Source of the DNA: G020353115 sp964389685
GTDB taxonomy: Bacteria > Bacteroidota > Bacteroidia > Bacteroidales > VadinHA17
Assembly (NCBI GenBank): GCA_964389685.1
Contig: CAYMFM010000024.1
Coordinates: forward strand, 1-50,630
Direction: 5' to 3'
Length of the DNA stretch: 50,630 nt
The translations under genes were made by a program, and so were the position numbers. How positions within the stretch are numbered: position 1 is the first letter of the stretch; the number at the start of each line of letters is the position of its first letter. Shown here piece by piece: positions 16,059 to 25,288 of the stretch. The notes below the pieces were generated by a model, which saw only the letters and a program-made list of their open reading frames with translations, had not been told where the DNA came from and made no database searches.

Positions 16059-18173
16059 ATGAAAGAGAGTTTAAAATATACGAGGAACATTGGTATCATG
16101 GCTCATATCGATGCGGGAAAAACCACCACCACGGAGAGGATACTCTTCTATAGTGGTATTACCCATCGTATGGGAGAGGTACACGATGGAGCCGCACAGA
16201 TGGATTGGATGGTGCAGGAACAGGAAAGAGGTATAACCATTACTTCTGCTGCTACAACCACCTTCTGGAAATATAAAAACCAGGACTACAAGATCAATAT
16301 TATTGATACACCGGGACATGTCGATTTTACCGTTGAAGTGGAACGGTCACTGAGGGTGCTCGATGGAGCAGTTGCCCTCTTTTGTGCTGTCGGAGGTGTT
16401 GAACCGCAATCGGAAACCGTTTGGAGACAAGCCGATAAGTACCGGGTCCCCAGGATTGCCTTTGTGAATAAAATGGACCGGACCGGTGCCGATTTTTTTA
16501 GTGTTATAAACCAGATAAAAACCAAACTCAATGCCAATCCCATTCCCATTCAAATCCCCATTGGCGCTGAAGATACCTTTCGGGGAGTGGTGGATTTGAT
16601 TGAGAATAAAGCAGTAGTGTGGCATAACGACGAAACCCTGGGGACAAATTATGAGCTGACCGATGTGCCGGATGAGATGAAAGAAGAGGTGGACGAATGG
16701 AGAGGAAAACTGGTTGAAGCCATAGCTGAAAAAGATGATACCCTGCTTGAAAAATATTTCGATGACCCCGGTTCAATAACTCCTGATCACCTGATCCCGG
16801 TTATCCGGAAATCAACAATCGACAGAAGCATCGTTCCGGTGATGTGTGGATCCGCTTTTAAAAATAAAGGAGTGCAAAGACTCCTGGATGCCATTGCCGG
16901 ATTTCTACCAAGTCCTGTTGATATCGGTTCGGTTTCCGGAATAAATCCCTATACCGGTCAGGAAGTGATGAGAGCCCCTGATACTGAAGAACCACTTACC
17001 GCTCTTGTCTTTAAAATTGCTACTGATTCCTTTGTTGGCAGCCTGGCATTTTTGCGAATCTATTCAGGAACAATGGAAGCCGGAGAAATGGCCTATAATG
17101 CAAGAACCGGTAAAAAAGAGAGGATAAATCGCCTCTACCAGATGCATGCAAACAAGCAAAATCCGAAAAAACGAATTGAAGCAGGGGATATCTGCGCTGC
17201 CGTTGGCTTTAAAAACCTTAAAACAGGGGATACCCTCTGCGATCCCAAGAAACCGATAACACTGGAGACGATGGAGTTCCCGGAACCTGTGATTGGCGTG
17301 GCGATTGAACCCAAAACACAGGCCGATATCGAAAAACTGGGAATCGCTCTGGGAAAACTGGCTGAAGAGGATCCCACCTTTCAGGTAAAAGTCGATGATG
17401 AATCCGGTCAGACCATCATCAATGGTATGGGTGAATTGCACCTGGAGATCCTCATTGATAGGATGAAAAGAGAATTTGGCATTGAATGCAATCAGGGAAC
17501 ACCACAGGTTGCCTATAAGGAAGCCATAACCTCCTCCATAGAACACCGGGAATTATTCAGGAAACAAACCGGGGGTAGAGGGAAATTTGCAGATATCCTG
17601 GTTGAGGTATCTCCTGCGGATAAAGGTGTTATAGGACTTCAATTCGAAGACCAGGTGAAAGGTGGAAATATTCCAAAGGAGTATATCCAATCCGTTGAAA
17701 AGGGATTTAAACTGGCCATGCAAAATGGGGTCCTGGCAGGCTACCCGCTGGAGAACCTGAAAGTTATTTTAAAAGACGGATCATTCCATCCGGTTGACTC
17801 CGATGCACTCTCGTTTGAGATCGCAGCCAAAAGAGCCTTCCGAAAAGCCTGTGCCAAGGTAAACAGTGTACTGCTCGAACCCATCATGTCAGCCGAAGTG
17901 GTAACACCTGAAGAATATATGGGCGATATCATATCTGATTTTAACAAACGAAGAGGAAAGGTGGAAGGAATGGAATCGAAAGCCGGATCCAGGGTGATTA
18001 AAGCGAAAGTACCACTGGCTGAAAAATTCGGTTACGTTACCGTCCTGAGAACATTAACCTCAGGAAGAGCAACATCAACCATGGAATTCTCACATTATGA
18101 AGAGGTTCCACCTGAAATTTCAAAAAAAATAATTGAACGAACAAAAGGTATAATTCGTGTAACGGAATATTAA
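16059..18173 (+). CDS. fusA: Elongation factor G
   Basis: A canonical 704-residue EF-G with P-loop AHIDAGKTT (15-23), switch I RGIT (57-60), switch II DTPGHVDF (83-90) with catalytic H87, and NKMD. Domains II-V follow. It drives GTP-dependent tRNA-mRNA translocation and, with RRF, ribosome recycling. It is the hydrolysing counterpart of the paralogue 1.2 kb upstream. tufA, which follows fusA in many bacteria, is missing: rpsJ begins one base after the fusA stop codon. Confidence 0.98.
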   Translation: MKESLKYTRNIGIMAHIDAGKTTTTERILFYSGITHRMGEVHDGAAQMDWMVQEQERGITITSAATTTFWKYKNQDYKINIIDTPGHVDFTVEVERSLRVLDGAVALFCAVGGVEPQSETVWRQADKYRVPRIAFVNKMDRTGADFFSVINQIKTKLNANPIPIQIPIGAEDTFRGVVDLIENKAVVWHNDETLGTNYELTDVPDEMKEEVDEWRGKLVEAIAEKDDTLLEKYFDDPGSITPDHLIPVIRKSTIDRSIVPVMCGSAFKNKGVQRLLDAIAGFLPSPVDIGSVSGINPYTGQEVMRAPDTEEPLTALVFKIATDSFVGSLAFLRIYSGTMEAGEMAYNARTGKKERINRLYQMHANKQNPKKRIEAGDICAAVGFKNLKTGDTLCDPKKPITLETMEFPEPVIGVAIEPKTQADIEKLGIALGKLAEEDPTFQVKVDDESGQTIINGMGELHLEILIDRMKREFGIECNQGTPQVAYKEAITSSIEHRELFRKQTGGRGKFADILVEVSPADKGVIGLQFEDQVKGGNIPKEYIQSVEKGFKLAMQNGVLAGYPLENLKVILKDGSFHPVDSDALSFEIAAKRAFRKACAKVNSVLLEPIMSAEVVTPEEYMGDIISDFNKRRGKVEGMESKAGSRVIKAKVPLAEKFGYVTVLRTLTSGRATSTMEFSHYEEVPPEISKKIIERTKGIIRVTEY

Positions 18174-18174
18174 A

Positions 18175-18480
18175 ATGAGTCAGAAGATTAGAATAAAACT
18201 CAAATCGTACGATCACAATTTGGTGGATAAATCTGCTGAAAAGATCGTTAAAACAGTGAAATCGACCGGTGCTGTTGTTAGTGGGCCAATTCCACTGCCA
18301 ACTCACAAACGGATATTCACCGTTTTACGCTCTCCTTTTGTAAATAAAAAGTCGAGAGAACAGTTTCAACTCTCCTCCTTTAAACGATTGCTGGATATCT
18401 ACAGTTCCACTCCAAAAACCATTGATGCGTTGATGAAATTGGAACTGCCCAGCGGTGTGGAAGTTGAAATTAAGGTTTAA
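18175..18480 (+). CDS. rpsJ: 30S ribosomal protein S10
   Basis: 101 residues, usual length, starting MSQKIRIKLKSYDHNLVD. It contains the long loop near TVLRSPFVNKKSREQFQ that reaches into the 30S head. S10 also acts as NusE in transcription antitermination, where it pairs with NusB. It opens the S10 gene group; its ATG lies one base after the fusA stop. Confidence 0.98.
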   Translation: MSQKIRIKLKSYDHNLVDKSAEKIVKTVKSTGAVVSGPIPLPTHKRIFTVLRSPFVNKKSREQFQLSSFKRLLDIYSSTPKTIDALMKLELPSGVEVEIKV

Positions 18481-18504
18481 CTATCGTAAAAGTGCTGAAC
18501 AAAA

Positions 18505-19122
18505 ATGCAAGGATTAATTGGTAAAAAGATTGGAATGACCTCCCTGTTCGATGACAATGGGAAGAATATCCCCTGTACAGTCCTGGAAGCCGGACCCTGC
18601 GTGGTTACCCAAATAAAAACAAAGGACAAGGATGGGTATGTGGCTGTACAACTTGCTTTCGACGATAAGAAGGAGAAACGTACCTCAAACGCAGAGATGG
18701 GACATTTCAAAAAAGCAAAAACAAAACCCAAAAGAAAATTGGCAGAATTTACCGGATTCGGCGAGAAGGTTAATCTGGGTGATGTGCTGAAGGTAAATCT
18801 TTTTGACGACGATACCTGGCTGGATGTCCGTGGATATGCTAAGGGAAAAGGATTCCAGGGTGTGGTTAAACGTTATGGATTCCATGGTGTTGGTGACAAA
18901 ACCCATGGACAGCATAACCGCGAACGTGCACCGGGATCCCTGGGAGCATCATCATTCCCCTCCCGTGTTTTCAAAGGCATGAGAATGGGCGGCCGGACAG
19001 GAGGACAACTGGTAATGGCAATCAGCCTTCGCGTAATGAAAATTATTCATGATGATAATCTATTAATTGTAAAAGGATCAGTTCCTGGCCCCAATGGTGG
19101 CTATGTAATAATTACAAAGTAA
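18505..19122 (+). CDS. rplC: 50S ribosomal protein L3
   Basis: 205 residues, starting MQGLIGKKIGMTSLF, with the GKGFQGVVKRYGF and GGRTGGQ signatures. The finger loop reaches the peptidyl-transferase centre. L3 is one of the first proteins to bind 23S rRNA. Its stop TAA overlaps the ATG of rplD by one base, which couples their translation. Confidence 0.98.
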   Translation: MQGLIGKKIGMTSLFDDNGKNIPCTVLEAGPCVVTQIKTKDKDGYVAVQLAFDDKKEKRTSNAEMGHFKKAKTKPKRKLAEFTGFGEKVNLGDVLKVNLFDDDTWLDVRGYAKGKGFQGVVKRYGFHGVGDKTHGQHNRERAPGSLGASSFPSRVFKGMRMGGRTGGQLVMAISLRVMKIIHDDNLLIVKGSVPGPNGGYVIITK

Positions 19123-19754
19123 TGAAAGTAGCAGTTATAAATATTGAAGGTAAAGATACCGGGAAAAAGGTTGAATTGAATAATTCCATTTTTGGTATAG
19201 AGCCAAATGACCATGCCATATACCTTGATACCAAACAGTATCTGGCAAATAAGAGGCAGGGTACATCAAAGACCAAGGAACGGAGTGAAATCGCTGGAAG
19301 TACACGAAAGATCAAACGCCAGAAAGGAACCGGTACAGCCCGTGCTGGTAATATCAAATCACCCATCTTCCGGGGAGGAGGAAGAGCTTTTGGCCCAGCA
19401 CCCAGAGATTATGGCTTTAAATTGAATAAAAAAGTGAAACAGCTGGCCAGAAAATCTGCCCTCTCGTATAAAGCAAAAGAGAAAAAAATCATCGTTCTGG
19501 AAGACTTTAATATGGAGGCCCCCAGGACAAAAGAATTCACTGGGATTCACTCACTTATCAACCAGGGAAACAAAAATTCCCTCTACGTTTTACCCGAACA
19601 AAATAAAAATATATATTTGTCTTCTCGAAATTTTACGGGTGCCAAAGTCGTAACAGTTTCAGAATTAAATACATACGATATATTTCGTGCATCAAATCTG
19701 GTGCTTGCTGAGAGTTCAATTGACATTTTAAACCGAACGTTTGGAATATCATAA
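19122..19754 (+). CDS. rplD: 50S ribosomal protein L4
   Basis: 210 residues. The internal loop near KIKRQKGTGTARAG lines the peptide exit tunnel, and the C-terminal part has DIFRASNLVLAE. In E. coli, L4 also represses the S10 operon; that role is not established for Bacteroidota. It overlaps rplC by one base, and its end lies 10 bp before the rplW start. Confidence 0.97.
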   Translation: MKVAVINIEGKDTGKKVELNNSIFGIEPNDHAIYLDTKQYLANKRQGTSKTKERSEIAGSTRKIKRQKGTGTARAGNIKSPIFRGGGRAFGPAPRDYGFKLNKKVKQLARKSALSYKAKEKKIIVLEDFNMEAPRTKEFTGIHSLINQGNKNSLYVLPEQNKNIYLSSRNFTGAKVVTVSELNTYDIFRASNLVLAESSIDILNRTFGIS

Positions 19755-19764
19755 ACAAATTGTG

Positions 19765-20055
19765 ATGAGTATTTTAATAAAGCCTATAGTAACTGAGAAA
19801 ATGACTGACCAGGGTGAGGAGATGAATCGGTATGGATTTATCGTTGACAAAACTGCCAACAAAATTGAAATTAAAAGAGCAGTTGAAGAGTTGTATGGCG
19901 TGACAGTCCAGTCGGTGAATACCATGCGTTATGGCGGTAAAGCCAAATCAAGGTTTACCAAGTCAGGCATTATAACCGGGAAATCCAAATCCTATAAGAA
20001 GGCGATTATTACCCTGGCCGAAGGCGAAAACATTGATTTTTACAGCAATATTTAA
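19765..20055 (+). CDS. rplW: 50S ribosomal protein L23
   Basis: Starting at the ATG at 19765, the product is 96 residues and begins MSILIKPIVTEKM, as expected. An in-frame TTG at 19741 would overlap rplD and add eight atypical residues, so I reject it. L23 sits at the exit of the peptide tunnel and docks trigger factor, SRP and SecYEG. The glycine-basic loop RYGGKAKSRFTKSG is present. Confidence 0.97.
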   Translation: MSILIKPIVTEKMTDQGEEMNRYGFIVDKTANKIEIKRAVEELYGVTVQSVNTMRYGGKAKSRFTKSGIITGKSKSYKKAIITLAEGENIDFYSNI

Positions 20056-20061
20056 GGAATT

Positions 20062-20883
20062 ATGGCTTCTCGAAAAGTAAAACCGGTTACACCCGGACAG
20101 CGACATAAAATCATCAGTGCATTCGATGATTTAACCTCCACTGCTCCTGAAAAATCGCTCCTTAAGCCGTTGAAGAAAAGTGGCGGACGGAACAAAAGTG
20201 GCAAAATGACCATGAGATACATGGGTGGGGGACATAAGCGAAGATATCGCTCGATCGACTTTTTACGTGATAAAGATGGAATCCCCGCAGTGATTAAATC
20301 AATCGAGTATGATCCCAACCGCAGTGCCAGAATCGCACTGGTGGTGTATGCTGATGGAGAAAAACGGTATATCATAGCACCGAATGGACTGAAAACGGGT
20401 AACACGATACAATCCGGAACCGGTGTACCTCCCGAACTGGGAAATACACTGTTCCTCTCGGATATCCCATTGGGTACAATTATTCATAATATAGAATTGA
20501 AACCGGGAAAAGGAGGAGCCATGGCCAGAAGCGCCGGCTCGTATGCGCAACTTACCTCCAGAGATGGTAAGTACGCAATCATTAAACTTCCATCCGGTGA
20601 ATCCAGAATGGTGCTGGTAACCTGTAAAGCAACGATCGGTGCCGTTTCAAATGCCGACCATGGAGTGGAATCCTCTGGTAAGGCAGGACGTAGCCGGTGG
20701 CTCGGCAGGAGACCAAGAGTACGCGGAGTGGTGATGAATCCGGTGGACCATCCAATGGGAGGTGGTGAAGGAAAAGCATCCGGCGGACATCCCAGATCGC
20801 GAAAAGGAATCCCGGCAAAAGGATACAAAACAAGAGCCAGGAAAAAACAATCCAACAGATACATTGTTGAAAAGAGGAAATAA
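20062..20883 (+). CDS. rplB: 50S ribosomal protein L2
   Basis: 273 residues, normal length. It has the OB-fold and SH3-like halves and the C-terminal stretch MNPVDHPMGGGEG, whose His lies near the peptidyl-transferase centre. L2 helps join the subunits and shape the catalytic site. It starts 6 bp after rplW. Confidence 0.98.
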   Translation: MASRKVKPVTPGQRHKIISAFDDLTSTAPEKSLLKPLKKSGGRNKSGKMTMRYMGGGHKRRYRSIDFLRDKDGIPAVIKSIEYDPNRSARIALVVYADGEKRYIIAPNGLKTGNTIQSGTGVPPELGNTLFLSDIPLGTIIHNIELKPGKGGAMARSAGSYAQLTSRDGKYAIIKLPSGESRMVLVTCKATIGAVSNADHGVESSGKAGRSRWLGRRPRVRGVVMNPVDHPMGGGEGKASGGHPRSRKGIPAKGYKTRARKKQSNRYIVEKRK

Positions 20884-20907
20884 CAATCAGAATAACCAGA
20901 GAATAGT

Positions 20908-21174
20908 ATGAGCCGATCACTTAAAAAAGGTCCTTTTATTGATTTTAAATTGGAAAAACGGGTTCTCGAACAAAACGAATCAGGAAAGAAGTCGGTGATA
21001 AAAACATGGTCGAGAAGATCGGTCATCTCTCCCGACTTTGTGGGACATACCGTTGCAGTGCATAATGGAAATAAATTCATCCCGGTATACATTACCGAAA
21101 ATATGGTTGGACATAAACTTGGAGAATTTGCTCCAACCCGTACCTGGAGAGGACATGGAGGGAAAGCCAGGTAA
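20908..21174 (+). CDS. rpsS: 30S ribosomal protein S19
   Basis: 88 residues, starting MSRSLKKGPFIDFKL, with the family motif near GHTVAVHNGNKFIPVYI and an end PTRTWRGHGGKAR. S19 pairs with S13 in the 30S head and contacts the A-site finger of the large subunit. Confidence 0.98.
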   Translation: MSRSLKKGPFIDFKLEKRVLEQNESGKKSVIKTWSRRSVISPDFVGHTVAVHNGNKFIPVYITENMVGHKLGEFAPTRTWRGHGGKAR

Positions 21175-21202
21175 GTATTCATCGTGATAAAATGAGCAGA
21201 AA

Positions 21203-21628
21203 ATGGGGGCACGTAAAAGAAACCGAGCAAATAAACTGAAAGAGGAAAGGAAAAACAAATTCTCTGCCACATTGAGAAATTGTCCAACCTCACCGAGGAA
21301 AATGCGCCTGGTGACCGATATGATCCGGGGTGCTGAAGTAAATAAAGCACTCGATATGCTGAAATATAACCCGAAAGAGGCTTCCAATACACTTGAAAAA
21401 GTGCTTCTTTCAGCAATCGCTAACTGGCAGGCAAAAAATGAAGGGGTGCGGATAGAGGAGAGTAACCTCTATGTGAAAGAGATCTATGTGAACCAGGCCA
21501 GAACATTGAAACGGCTGCGCCCCGCTCCGCAGGGAAGAGCTCACAGAATAAGAAAAAGATCAAACCATGTTACCGTGGTACTCGATAGTGCACATACTGC
21601 AGAAGAACATAAAAGCGAAAAGGAATAG
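21203..21628 (+). CDS. rplV: 50S ribosomal protein L22
   Basis: 141 residues. The long beta-hairpin near RPAPQGRAHRIRKRSNH lines the exit tunnel and is where macrolide-resistance changes occur. The N-terminus MGARKRNRANKLKE looks like that of other Bacteroidota L22 proteins and is longer than that of E. coli. A Glu/Lys-rich tail ends the protein. Confidence 0.97.
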   Translation: MGARKRNRANKLKEERKNKFSATLRNCPTSPRKMRLVTDMIRGAEVNKALDMLKYNPKEASNTLEKVLLSAIANWQAKNEGVRIEESNLYVKEIYVNQARTLKRLRPAPQGRAHRIRKRSNHVTVVLDSAHTAEEHKSEKE

Positions 21629-21634
21629 TATTAA

Positions 21635-22330
21635 ATGGGACAAAAAGTAAATCCGATAGGAAACAGGTTAGGCATCATCAAAGGATGGGACTCCAATTGG
21701 TATGGCGGTAAAAACTATGCCGATAAACTGATTGAAGATACAAAAATCAGAGATTACCTGAATGTGCGTCTCGCAAAAGCCAGTATCTCAAAAATCGTTA
21801 TTGAAAGAACCTTGAAACTGATAACGGTCACCGTCAATACCGCAAGACCTGGGATCATTATCGGAAAAGGAGGTCAGGAGGTCGATAAGCTGAAAGAGGA
21901 GCTGAAGAATATTACCAATAAAGAGGTGCAGATCAATATTTTTGAGGTAAAACGACCCGAACTGGACGCTACCATCGTTGCCAGTAATATTGCCCGTCAG
22001 ATTGAGGGAAAAATCTCTTACCGGAGAGCCATTAAAATGGCAATTGCCTCAACCATGAGAATGGGCGCTGAAGGAATAAAAGTGCTTGTTTCCGGACGTT
22101 TGGGAGGAGCTGAAATGGCCCGTAACGAAACCTATAAGGATGGCAGAATACCACTCCATACCTTTCGTGCGGATATCGATTATGCACTGGCCGAAGCACT
22201 CACAAAGGTGGGCCTTATTGGTATTAAAGTGTGGATATGCAATGGAGAAGTGTATGGGAAAAGAGACCTCTCTCCAAATATCGGCGCTAAAAGTGCCAAA
22301 ACAAAAGGATTTAAAAAAAGAAGAAAATAA
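21635..22330 (+). CDS. rpsC: 30S ribosomal protein S3
   Basis: 231 residues. An N-terminal KH domain has the GxxG loop IIGKGGQEVDKL (near residues 75-86) and is followed by the S3 C-terminal domain (RRAIKMAIA, GRLGGAEMAR). S3 lines the mRNA entry tunnel and contributes to the ribosome's helicase activity. It lies 6 bp after rplV. Confidence 0.98.
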   Translation: MGQKVNPIGNRLGIIKGWDSNWYGGKNYADKLIEDTKIRDYLNVRLAKASISKIVIERTLKLITVTVNTARPGIIIGKGGQEVDKLKEELKNITNKEVQINIFEVKRPELDATIVASNIARQIEGKISYRRAIKMAIASTMRMGAEGIKVLVSGRLGGAEMARNETYKDGRIPLHTFRADIDYALAEALTKVGLIGIKVWICNGEVYGKRDLSPNIGAKSAKTKGFKKRRK

Positions 22331-22372
22331 TTTGGTGAATCGTTGAAGGTGAAACCGTAATACCGATAACTG

Positions 22373-22801
22373 ATGTTACAGCCGAAAAAAACAAAATACA
22401 GGAGACAGCAAAAGGGAAAAATGAAGGGAAACTCCCAAAGAGGGAACCAGTTGGCTTTTGGCTCCTTTGGGATTAAAGCCCTTGAAGAGGCTTGGATAAC
22501 CGGTCGGCAAATTGAAGCTGCACGACAAGCCGTGACACGTCATATGAAACGTGAAGGACAGATCTGGATCAGGATATTCCCCGATAAACCCATTACCAAA
22601 AAACCAGCTGAAGTAAGAATGGGAAAAGGGAAAGGAGCCCCGGAAGCATTCGTTGCTCCCGTTACTCCCGGACGAATTATTCTCGAAGCCGAAGGCGTAC
22701 CGTTTGAAGTTGCTAAAGAAGCATTGCGTCTTGCTGCCCAGAAATTGCCCATAACTACAAAATTTGTCGTCAGACGTGACTTTGTCTATAAATCCAGTTA
22801 A
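22373..22801 (+). CDS. rplP: 50S ribosomal protein L16
   Basis: 142 residues starting MLQPKKTKYRRQQKGKMKG, with the conserved MGKGKGAPEAFVAPV loop near 80-95 that approaches the A-site tRNA. L16 is added late and shapes the A site of the large subunit. Confidence 0.98.
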   Translation: MLQPKKTKYRRQQKGKMKGNSQRGNQLAFGSFGIKALEEAWITGRQIEAARQAVTRHMKREGQIWIRIFPDKPITKKPAEVRMGKGKGAPEAFVAPVTPGRIILEAEGVPFEVAKEALRLAAQKLPITTKFVVRRDFVYKSS

Positions 22802-22803
22802 TC

Positions 22804-23010
22804 ATGAAAACATCCGAGATCAAAGAACTCTCCATTAAGGAGATTGAAGAGAGACTTGATAATGAAAAACTTTTCCTGGTAAAGCAAAAGCTGAATCATG
22901 CTATTTCTCCCCTGGATAATCCCATGAAAATTAAGGAGAGCCGCAGGAATGTAGCCAGACTGAAGACCATACTACACCAGAAAAAAATGAATGAACAAAT
23001 CAAAAGTTAA
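22804..23010 (+). CDS. rpmC: 50S ribosomal protein L29
   Basis: A 68-residue helical hairpin protein beginning MKTSEIKELSIKEIEERL and containing ESRRNVARLKTIL. It sits next to L23 at the tunnel exit. The start lies 2 bp after the rplP stop, so translation is probably coupled. Confidence 0.97.
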   Translation: MKTSEIKELSIKEIEERLDNEKLFLVKQKLNHAISPLDNPMKIKESRRNVARLKTILHQKKMNEQIKS

Positions 23011-23018
23011 TCTCCAAG

Positions 23019-23276
23019 ATGGAAAATAGAAATATACGGAAAGAACGAACAGGAATCGTGGTGAGCAACAACATGCAAAAATCAATTGTCGTTGCTGTGA
23101 AACGAAAAGTGAAACACCCCATCTATGGTAAATTTGTGAATAAAACAACTCGCTTCTTTGTCCATGATGAAGAAAATTCCTGCAACGTTGGAGATACAGT
23201 GAAAATAATGGAAACCAGACCGTTGAGTAAAAATAAAAGCTGGCGGTTAGTGCAAATCATTGAAAGAGCTAAATAG
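23019..23276 (+). CDS. rpsQ: 30S ribosomal protein S17
   Basis: 85 residues with the S17 OB-fold: RKERTGIVVSNNMQKSIVV, YGKFVNKTTRFFVHDE and a final MET-RPLSKNKSWRL stretch. It is a primary 16S rRNA binder that helps fold the lower body of the 30S subunit. Confidence 0.98.
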   Translation: MENRNIRKERTGIVVSNNMQKSIVVAVKRKVKHPIYGKFVNKTTRFFVHDEENSCNVGDTVKIMETRPLSKNKSWRLVQIIERAK

Positions 23277-23278
23277 TC

Positions 23279-23644
23279 ATGATACAGCAAGAAAGCAAAC
23301 TGGCAGTAGCTGACAACAGTGGAGCAAAAGAAGTGCTGTGTATCCGTGTCCTGGGTGGAACAGGTAAACGGTACGCTTCGGTGGGTGATAAGATTGTCGT
23401 AACCGTAAAATCGGCTATGCCCTCCGGTGAAGCAAAAAAAGGAATGGTTAGCAAAGCAGTGGTGGTGAGGACTAAAAAAGAAATCCGAAGAACGGATGGC
23501 TCCTATATCCGTTTCGATGATAATGCTGTGGTCCTGTTAAATAACCTGGACGAAATCAGGGGAACACGAATCTTTGGACCAGTTCCAAGAGAATTACGCG
23601 ATCGCTATATGAAAATCATATCATTGGCACCGGAAGTGCTGTAA
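23279..23644 (+). CDS. rplN: 50S ribosomal protein L14
   Basis: 121 residues beginning MIQQESKLAVADNSGAKE, with RTKKEIRRTDGSYIRFDDNA and the end KIISLAPEVL. L14 contacts L19 and 16S rRNA at an intersubunit bridge and is the docking site of the silencing factor RsfS. It opens the spc group, 2 bp after rpsQ. Confidence 0.98.
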   Translation: MIQQESKLAVADNSGAKEVLCIRVLGGTGKRYASVGDKIVVTVKSAMPSGEAKKGMVSKAVVVRTKKEIRRTDGSYIRFDDNAVVLLNNLDEIRGTRIFGPVPRELRDRYMKIISLAPEVL

Positions 23645-23661
23645 TTTCAAAATTTTGTTGA

Positions 23662-23985
23662 ATGAGTAAAAAAAGACATATTAGAAAGGGTGATGCTGTC
23701 ATCGTGATTTCCGGAGAATATAAGGGACAACAGGGACGAGTGCTCGAAGTATCCGTTCATGAAAACAGAGCCATTGTGGAAGGTGTGAATATGGTTTTAA
23801 AACACACCAAACCCAATGCACAAAACCCCCAGGGAGGAATCATTAAAAAGGAGACTTATATTCATCTCTCCAACCTGCTCCCGGTGGATCCTTCCTCCGG
23901 AAAACCTACACGTGTTGGAAGAAGAGTAAATGATAAGAACAAATTAGTGCGTTATGCTAAAAAATCAGGAGAGGAGATTAAGTAA
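23662..23985 (+). CDS. rplX: 50S ribosomal protein L24
   Basis: 107 residues with an N-terminal KOW motif (HIRKGDAVIVISGEYKGQQG). L24 starts assembly of the 50S subunit and sits near the tunnel exit. Its stop codon overlaps the rplE ATG by one base (TAATG at 23983-23987). Confidence 0.97.
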   Translation: MSKKRHIRKGDAVIVISGEYKGQQGRVLEVSVHENRAIVEGVNMVLKHTKPNAQNPQGGIIKKETYIHLSNLLPVDPSSGKPTRVGRRVNDKNKLVRYAKKSGEEIK

Positions 23986-24542
23986 TGGATTACGTGCCAG
24001 CTTTAAAGATACAGTATAAGGAAAAAATTATCCCTGCGTTGAAAAAGGAATTCAATTACCGGTCAGTAATGCAGGTTCCCCGACTTCAGAAGATTGTGAT
24101 AAATCAGGGAATCGGACAGGCTGTCGCTGATAAGAAACTGGTTGATATCGGTGTGGAAGAATTAACAACTATCACCGGACAGAAAGCAATGCAAACCGTG
24201 TCGTCCAAAGATATCGCAAACTTCAAATTGAGAAAGAAAATGCCGATCGGTGTAACCGTTACATTGCGGTCTGACAAAATGTATGAATTCCTTGAACGCC
24301 TGATAAATGTCGCTCTTCCAAGGATCAGAGACTTTAAAGGAGTGAATAGCAAACTGGATGGAAGAGGAAATTATACCCTCGGTATTACCGAACAAATCAT
24401 TTTTCCGGAGATCGATATTGATAAAATGAATAAAATAATGGGACTTCAAATTACCTTTGTCACAAACGCAAAGACAGATGAAGAGGGATTTGCCCTGTTG
24501 AGGGAATTTGGATTACCCTTTAAAGCACAAAAAGTTAGTTAA
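23985..24542 (+). CDS. rplE: 50S ribosomal protein L5
   Basis: 185 residues with the L5 signatures VPRLQKIVINQGIG and ISTLRDF-like FKGVNSKLDGRGNYTLGI, ending GFALLREFGLPF. L5 binds 5S rRNA and touches the P-site tRNA and S13. It is translationally coupled to rplX by a one-base overlap. Confidence 0.97.
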   Translation: MDYVPALKIQYKEKIIPALKKEFNYRSVMQVPRLQKIVINQGIGQAVADKKLVDIGVEELTTITGQKAMQTVSSKDIANFKLRKKMPIGVTVTLRSDKMYEFLERLINVALPRIRDFKGVNSKLDGRGNYTLGITEQIIFPEIDIDKMNKIMGLQITFVTNAKTDEEGFALLREFGLPFKAQKVS

Positions 24543-24543
24543 T

Positions 24544-24813
24544 ATGGCAAAAGAATCAATGAAAGCACGGGAGGTGAAACGCCTCAGGATGGTGAATCAA
24601 TATAAGGATAAAAGAGCCAGGCTGAAGGCAGAAGGAGATTATGTCGGACTCAGCCGTTTGCCGCGTAATTCCAATTCTAACCGACTGCATAATCGCTGTA
24701 AAATTACAGGCAGACCAAAAGGCTATATGCGGCAGTTCGGATTGAGCAGGATTACCTTCAGGGAGATGGCTTCTGCCGGACTGATTCCGGGAATTAAAAA
24801 GGCAAGTTGGTAA
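24544..24813 (+). CDS. rpsN: 30S ribosomal protein S14, zinc-free form
   Basis: From the ATG at 24544, one base after rplE, the product is 89 residues: the long form. The stretch RNSNSNRLHNRCKITGRP holds a single Cys, where the short zinc form has two CxxC pairs, so zinc is not bound. S14 helps assemble the 30S head near S3 and S10. An upstream in-frame alternative start lies inside rplE and adds unrelated residues. Confidence 0.97.
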   Translation: MAKESMKAREVKRLRMVNQYKDKRARLKAEGDYVGLSRLPRNSNSNRLHNRCKITGRPKGYMRQFGLSRITFREMASAGLIPGIKKASW

Positions 24814-24873
24814 ACGGAATCGTTGAATCGTTAAGAAATAGTTGATCGGAAAATTAATTCAAAACAGTTAGAA

Positions 24874-25269
24874 ATGACAGACCCTATTGCAGATTATTTA
24901 ACGCGAGTCAGAAATGCAATTATGGCAAAGCATAAGGTTGTGGAAATTCCGGCATCAAACCTGAAAAAAGAGATAACCAAAATTCTTTATGAAAAGGGGT
25001 ATATACTGAGCTATAAATTTGAAGAGAACGACCTGCAAGGGAAGATCAGAATAGCGTTGAAATATCATCCGCAAACAAAGATGCCGGCAATCAAATCAAT
25101 GAAACGGATCAGCAGACCAGGCTTACGTAAATATGCCGGAGCAGATAATCTCCCCAGGGTGTTGAACGGTTTAGGCATTGCTATCCTTTCAACTTCCCGG
25201 GGTGTGATGACAGATAAAGAAGCAAGAACCTTACAAATTGGTGGTGAAGTATTGTGTTATGTACATTAA
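24874..25269 (+). CDS. rpsH: 30S ribosomal protein S8
   Basis: 131 residues starting MTDPIADYLTRVRNA and ending with the family-typical STSRGVMTDKEAR and GGEVLCYV. S8 binds the central domain of 16S rRNA early in assembly; in E. coli it is also the spc operon repressor. Confidence 0.98.
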   Translation: MTDPIADYLTRVRNAIMAKHKVVEIPASNLKKEITKILYEKGYILSYKFEENDLQGKIRIALKYHPQTKMPAIKSMKRISRPGLRKYAGADNLPRVLNGLGIAILSTSRGVMTDKEARTLQIGGEVLCYVH

Positions 25270-25274
25270 CCGTT

Positions 25275-25280
25275 GGAGGA
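25275..25280 (+). promoter_or_regulatory. Shine-Dalgarno site of rplF
   Basis: GGAGGA lies 8 bp before the rplF ATG (25289). A site this strong stands out, since most genes of this block have only A-rich sequence ahead of the start, as is usual in Bacteroidota. A weaker AGGAG (30318-30322) precedes rpsK. Confidence 0.5.
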
Positions 25281-25288
25281 TATAGGAT

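Noticed and set aside
20484..21416. A 310-codon open frame opposite rplB, rpsS and rplV
   Set aside because: It spans three certain ribosomal protein genes on the other strand and encodes no recognised domain.
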